From contig BCIH01000012.1 of the NCBI GenBank assembly GCA_002897115.2, forward strand, positions 568,202-632,201: a stretch of DNA of 64,000 bases, in the 5' to 3' direction. Made by a program: the position numbers and the translations under genes. Under the pieces are notes generated by a model. That model had not been told where the DNA came from, made no database searches, and worked only from the letters and a program-made list of their open reading frames with translations. Position 1 is the stretch's first letter; every line of letters begins with the position of its first letter. Below are positions 59,478 to 64,000 of the stretch, in pieces. The stretch comes from Prototheca cutis (lineage: Eukaryota > Chlorophyta > Trebouxiophyceae > Chlorellales > Chlorellaceae).

Positions 59478-60076
59478 TACATTGCAGGGCAAAATGATGC
59501 AACCTTGTCGAGATTTGTCGACTCCCATGTGAATAGGATGGGCACGCCTCCCAAACAAATTGCCTGTTTGCCCACATTTCCTTGCCGCGTTGCTCAGAGA
59601 ATGGGTTGGGTTCCTTCTTGGCAGCAGGGCAGGTCGTGCAGGGAGCAGACGCCCACGGTGGTGTGCCACGGGCTGCTGCGCTGCACCAACAAGGAGTGCC
59701 ACCCTCCGAACGGCGAGCATCGTTTCTGTAACAGAGACTTGATGGCGCGTCTGAACATGAGGCACATTGTGCAGAGCCTGCGCAAGACCGGCAAGTGGCC
59801 TCTGCGCTTCCAGTGCCCAGCGCCGCAGTGCTGATGAACATCCATCCATCCATCCTGAAAGGTTACAGCCTTCCCAACTGGGGGTGGGAACCCCCCGGGC
59901 TCCTTCCCTTCCCCGGGAAGGGAAAGGAGGTGGTCCATCATTAAGATGGTCATCCACCTTCCTGTTGCCCTGTGGGGGGTGACAATTCACAGCCATCAGT
60001 GATGCCCAGCAACCCCCGGGGTGATGTGACGCTGTTGCTGGCTGAGCTGGTTGCATTGTTTTTGCCCTGCATGGTA
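59478..60076 (+). mobile_element. Non-autonomous Fanzor-derived TIR element, copy 2
   Basis: A 595-base element with TA at 59478-59479 and 60075-60076. Left end CATTGCAGGGCAAAATGAT; reverse complement of the right end CCATGCAGGGCAAAAACAAT. The plus-strand frame to the stop at 59834 reads LLRCTNKEC...FCNRDLMARLNMRHIVQSL, then RKTGKWPLRFQ: a C-x4-C half of a zinc ribbon and the RuvC III Asp (codon 59736-59738), as in Fanzor C termini. The hairpin-rich tail covers about 59875-59957. It lies 250 bases before the arogenate dehydratase start. Confidence 0.85.
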
Positions 60077-60325
60077 GGTGTCAGGCAAGTGTTTCGGAAA
60101 GGTGGGTCGGCGTGCACGCCAGTGTCCATGACAAACAAACGCGGGGGTGGATCGGCTTTTCGCTCCCAGGCATCAGATCCACCAACACACATGGCATACA
60201 CAACCTTTGATGTATAGATTGTAGGTCAGTTGATCGGACAGTGTCGCGTTTGAAACGAGCAGTGCAGCATTTCGCTCAAGTGCCCAGTGGCCAACGTGCT
60301 CCGTGCCAGTACGAGTGGTCCCCGC

Positions 60326-61338
60326 ATGTCCATGCGCATACATCTGTCGGGCCCTGGCCCCGCCAATGCAAGCTGCACGGAGGGTTATTTCCATGGACCA
60401 TGCATGCAGCCCGCTCGAGCCAGTCGCCGTAGGCTGGCCGGCAGTGCACTGCCCCGACGTGCCGGTGTATTGGCTTCCGCCGACACCCTGCCTAGCCTCG
60501 TGCCGCGCGCCTCCCCCTCGGCGGGCACTTCCAAGGGTGGGTCCCAGATCCCCGGCTCCGGTATCACCACGCCCGCCGTGGAGCAGCTCTCCAGCGGGGG
60601 GTTCCGCCCCCTTTCCCGTGTGGCGTACCAGGGGGCACCGGGAGCCTACTCTGAGATGGCTGCCTTGAAAGCCCTGCCCGGCTGGGAGCCCATGCCCTGT
60701 CCTCAGTTCGAGACGGCCTTCCAGGCACTCTCTCAGGTGAGGGGTTGCATGTCATTGGGAATGGTACAGGTTCCCTCAATTGAATGAATGCCCCTGACGC
60801 CCACTCCTCCTTGGCCCCCGACACCACTAACAATCCATCGCCCCAAACACACAAGCAGTGGTTGGCGGAGCGTGCGGTGCTGCCGGTGGAAAACTCGCTG
60901 GGCGGGTCCATCCACATNGTGTATGACCTGCTGATGCGGTACCGACTGCACATCGTTGCCGAAGTCTCTGTCGAGGTGTGTGGCATTGTGTGGCGAACGC
61001 TGATGATACGGGCTGCTTGCTAGCGTGGACAGGGTTCTTGCCTGGCTGCATCACCCCTGTCCTGCAACCTCCCATTGCCAACTCCAACTTGTGCAGGTCA
61101 ACCACTGCCTGCTGGCACTGCCTGGTGTGGAGAAGGCGGACCTGAGGCGGGTGATGAGTCATCCGCAGGCCCTGGCACAGACCGACACCTACACCCGGCA
61201 GTTGGGCGTCATTCGCGAAGCCGTGGACGACACAGCTGGCGCGGCAAAGATGATTGCAGAAAACGGCTGGAGGTTGGTCGACTGTTTTTTGGGTTTTCAT
61301 GTTGTGGTGGGCAGTTGTGGTTGTGCGGTGCACGTGTG

Positions 61339-61382
<44 letters not shown>

Positions 61383-62537
61383 GGGGGGGAATCTTTGCTA
61401 GGAAGCGAGATCGATGGCGAGGGAGCCACTACCAGGTGGCCAGAGCCAGATGAGGGCATGTGGGCCACCAAGCGAAACAGAGTTCTGTCGAGCGTTCTTG
61501 ATCATTGAGCCTATGGTGCACCTCCGGCTGAGACACTACATGCACGCTCACACAACCTGAAGGGACGCGGCGGCGGTGGCTTCCCGGCGTGCTGGCGAGT
61601 TATACGGGCTGAACATTTTGGACGACGGCATTCAGGACGACAAGGACAACGTCACGCGCTTCATCGTGCTGAGTCGTGACCCGCTGGTGGCGGCGCAGCC
61701 GGGGGACACCCGGCCCTACAAGACGAGCATTGTGTTCACCCTCAACATTGTGAGTTCTGGTCTATGTCCGCGTGTCAAACTCACACACACGCACACACAC
61801 ACGCGTCCGCGCGCACACACACATGTTCTCTCTCTCTCTGCAGGGTCCGGGCATGCTGTTCAAGGCACTCTCTGTGTTTGCTCTGCGAGACATTGACTTG
61901 ACCAAGATCGAGTCCCGGCCGGTCCGGGACAACCCCCTCGTCCTCATTGGCGAAGGCGAGGACAGCATGCGCAAGTACGTTCAACTTGTTTTCACGTTCG
62001 TTTGTATTTGGGAGATTGCTGTGTGCCCAAAGGGGTGGCTTTGCATCAAGGACCGAGATTGGGTTTGGGGGAGATGGGGAGGGGAAGGGTGGGGGCCAGG
62101 TTTTCTGAGCCGCCTGCGAGCTGCATGGCTGCGTAGATCCTGTCTCTCATGCCACCGAGACGCCATGATGCAATCAAGCCAAACCCTCCATGCCCTACAA
62201 CTTGCAGGATTTTCAACTACATGTTCTACATTGACTTTGTGGGTTCGTTGGTTGAGCCCAAGGTTCAGAATGCCCTTCGTCACTTGGAGGTGGGTGGTTG
62301 GGGGAGGGACGGGGGTGGTGGTATTGGTGCATGCTGCCTTTCTTNTTGAATGGTGAACTTCTGGGTGCATGGAGCAGTGCATGCAGTGCAAAGCATGCAT
62401 GAGCTGTTTGATTCATGCGGCCGCGACCGCACAACTCCTTGCACCATCAACCAATCAACCCCACCATGTTCAACCGACAGGAGATCGCTCCCTTCCTCCG
62501 AATTCTGGGCAGCTACCCGCGGGACCCAGATGTTTGA
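60326..62537 (+). CDS. ADT: Arogenate/prephenate dehydratase with ACT domain
   Basis: Seven exons (60326-60736, 60856-60975, 61097-61272, 61563-61749, 61844-61974, 62208-62289, 62481-62537) join in phase to 387 residues. An Arg/Ser-rich N terminus of about 90 residues fits a plastid transit peptide. The catalytic part has [33 protein letters not shown] (catalytic-site loop), [16 protein letters not shown] and [12 protein letters not shown], whose TRF motif is essential. The ACT domain is [40 protein letters not shown], ending [11 protein letters not shown]. The enzyme makes phenylalanine (from arogenate) or phenylpyruvate (from prephenate), with Phe feedback through the ACT domain. The start could also be the later Met at 60402. 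Transposon copies flank the gene on both sides. Confidence 0.96.
61331..61379. repeat. (GT)n microsatellite in an ADT intron
   Basis: A GT run in intron 3 of the arogenate dehydratase gene. A CA-rich run (61783-61823) sits in intron 4. Confidence 0.9.
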
Positions 62538-62626
62538 CCATATTTTCACTCTGAACGCAAAATGAGAAGGCTTGAACACTGTCAACATCACTGCTGGAAC
62601 CTGCCGCATCCCCCTGTAGCACACTG

Positions 62627-63221
62627 TACATTAACAGCAGAAAATGATGAAACCCTTCTTGAGATTTGTGGCAAGGCTCCCACCTGCACAGCAGGGGCAT
62701 GTTTTTCAAACAAAATGCCTGTTCGACCGCATTCCCCGGCCGCGTCGCTCAGAGAATGGGTTGGGCTCCTTCTTGGCAGCAGGGCAGGTCATGCANAGAG
62801 CAGACACTCACAGTGGTGTGCCACGGGCTGCTGCGCTGCACCAACAAGGAGTGCCGGCCCCCGAAAGGCGAGCATCATCCCTGGAACGGAGACTTGATGG
62901 CGCGTCTGAACATGAGGCACATCGTGCAGAGCCTGTGGAAGACCGGCCAGCGGCCTCACCGCTTCCAGCACCGCAGTGCTGATGAACATACATCCATCCA
63001 TCCTGGGGGGTTACAGCCTTCCAAACGGGGTTCGAAAACCCCGGGGCTCCTTCCCTCCCCCGGGAAGGGAAAGGAGGTGGCCCATCACTGAGGTGGGCCA
63101 CCTTCCTATTGTCATGCAGCGTGTGAAAATTTTCGGGCCATCCGTGATGCCCAGTAAACCCCGGGGTGATGTGACGCTGGTGCTGGCTGAGCTGGTTGCA
63201 TTATTTTTGCCCTGCATGGTA
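62627..63221 (+). mobile_element. Non-autonomous Fanzor-derived TIR element, copy 3
   Basis: A 591-base element with TA at 62627-62628 and 63220-63221. Its right terminus is intact; the left one (CATTAACAGCAGAAAATGAT) has drifted. The plus-strand frame reads LLRCTNKECRPPKGEH...WNGDLMARLNMRHIVQSL (Asp codon 62891-62893) and TGQRPHRFQ, so the RuvC III NRD has become NGD. The tail has a perfect 9-base-pair stem, GGTGGCCCA with TGGGCCACC, at 63076-63102. It lies 90 bases past the arogenate dehydratase stop. Confidence 0.85.
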
Positions 63222-63455
63222 CATGCTCTCTTTGTCTTGTGTATGGCCACTCTGGAGGACGATCTGAAAGGCAGCGCCAGGTGTGTTGGGAGCAGATGCT
63301 GCGGCAGACGACGTGGTAGCGAGCACCACTGCAGCATTGTGGCAATGGATGGCAAAGCATGGCAGGGAGAAAAAGAATCACAGGTGCATGCTGCAGCACT
63401 TGTTCAAAGGCACGATATAAAAAGGAAGTTGGGGCACTTCCTAGGTCCATACACA

Positions 63456-63829
63456 TCAGTGGCCTGCCTTGCCAAGGTACGTGTCTGTCCGAGTATCGAC
63501 CTTGATCATTTGCCCCGTCTCAATGAACAGCGGCACCTGGATCGTGGCACCGCTCTCCAGGGTCGCCGGCTTGGTCCCCCCTGCGTTTATGGGCTTGGTG
63601 GTTGAGGGATTGGAATTGCCAGGACATCAGGGCTTTGCGAAAAGGCAACATACAAAGGGGGGGACGACAACACGTACGCACCACTGGACGAGTCAGAACC
63701 TGTCGAATGCAATCAAGTCGTGCACATGTGGCGGCTGACCAACGTACCGGAGACGGTGTTGCCTTTGACCCCGGGACTGGTCAATGCAACATGGAGTTCC
63801 ACAGTGGCCGGAGGGTCCACAGAAATCAC
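63456..63829 (-). CDS. efp: Elongation factor P, bacterial/plastid type (5' exons not seen)
   Basis: Two exons, 63748-63829 and 63456-63580, join in phase across a GT-AG intron. The first reads [20 protein letters not shown] and VKGNTVSG. The second continues [40 protein letters not shown], stop. These are the C-terminal OB domains of EF-P (ELPPTVELxV...GVKG...ATLETGAxIQVP...KVDTRTGEYL). EF-P helps ribosomes through polyproline. A bacterial-type copy in an alga is expected to act in the plastid. The N-terminal KOW domain and any transit peptide would lie upstream of 63830; only about 110 unclear bases remain before a C run ends the window. Confidence 0.92.
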
Positions 63830-63942
63830 CTGCAGTCAGGGAGAACGTATTGCGCAGGTACGAGCCTTTTAGGTTTGCAACATGCCATGGCACATCAAGG
63901 GGTTCAATATTCTCCAACAGCCACGCAACTCCAAACCCAGGT

Positions 63943-63944
<2 letters not shown>

Positions 63945-64000
<56 letters not shown>
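63945..64000. repeat. C homopolymer at the window end
   Basis: 56 or more consecutive C to the last base. Probably a low-complexity intron tract or a point where assembly stalled; the true length is unknown. Confidence 0.85.

Noticed and set aside
63022..63042. GGGGTTCGAAAACCCC in transposon copy 3, reminiscent of a tRNA T arm
   Set aside because: No matching acceptor, D or anticodon arms, and the other two copies lack the TTCGA loop, so it is just one of the element's stems.
63945..64000. Terminal C run considered as a telomere
   Set aside because: Green-algal telomeres are short mixed repeats such as TTTAGGG; this is a plain homopolymer, like the G and C runs elsewhere in introns and spacers.

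Overview
The window looks like nuclear DNA of a green alga, most likely a trebouxiophyte of the Chlorella/Auxenochlorella kind. The DNA is GC-rich and the genes are broken by many short introns. The gene content is plant-type: a two-domain AP2/ANT transcription factor, a plastid-targeted KEA K+/H+ antiporter, an arogenate dehydratase, a plastid S4-domain protein, a bacterial-type EF-P and a PTB-type phosphate transporter. Housekeeping genes are also typical of eukaryotes (RPS14, MED6, SRP68, EMC8/9, a LAMMER kinase, P5C reductase, a class II HDAC). There are three N-gaps and many single Ns, so some exon joins are uncertain. Organism and placement are inferred from protein families only.

Layout. 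1-900 (-) esterase with a DUF676 fold, cut by the window edge; 3165-5426 (+) proline-rich cell-wall protein; 6201-7035 (+) RPS14; 7540-10320 (-) HDAC; 11177-13851 (-) SET-domain lysine methyltransferase; 14003-17277 (-) Fanzor RNA-guided nuclease; 17568-19026 (+) unknown; 19763-20912 (+) MED6; 21093-22240 (-) S4-domain protein; 22514-23105 short transposon copy 1; 23212-26197 (-) SRP68; 26621-28150 (-) TFIIB-like factor; 28489-29755 (+) P5C reductase; 31515-34587 (+) AP2/ANT; 35658-37430 (-) LAMMER kinase; 39133-40681 (+) unknown; 40900-45289 (+) long low-complexity protein; 45523-49294 (-) phosphate transporter; 49452-49994 (-) doubtful ORF; 50037-52973 (-) coiled-coil protein; 53657-54566 (+) EMC8/9; 55122-58801 (-) KEA; 59478-60076 transposon copy 2; 60326-62537 (+) arogenate/prephenate dehydratase; 62627-63221 transposon copy 3; 63456-63829 (-) EF-P, whose 5' exons lie beyond the visible end.

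The most notable content is a two-part Fanzor story. The first part is a nearly complete Fanzor gene (eukaryotic relative of bacterial TnpB) between the SET and unknown genes. It has a basic nuclear-localisation-like start, RuvC I and III aspartates, a C-terminal zinc ribbon, and no glutamate at the canonical RuvC II site; instead there is a glutamate about 40 residues later in a DEFRTSQ motif. The second part is three ~590 bp elements with TA target duplications and similar terminal inverted repeats. Each carries, in the same relative position, a decayed fragment of the C-terminal end of a different Fanzor, followed by a conserved hairpin-rich tail that runs to the right terminus. That tail sits where guide RNAs of TnpB/Fanzor systems are encoded. 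Two of the copies flank the arogenate dehydratase gene as direct repeats.

The other genes are ordinary housekeeping and plastid functions and show no sign of working as one pathway.
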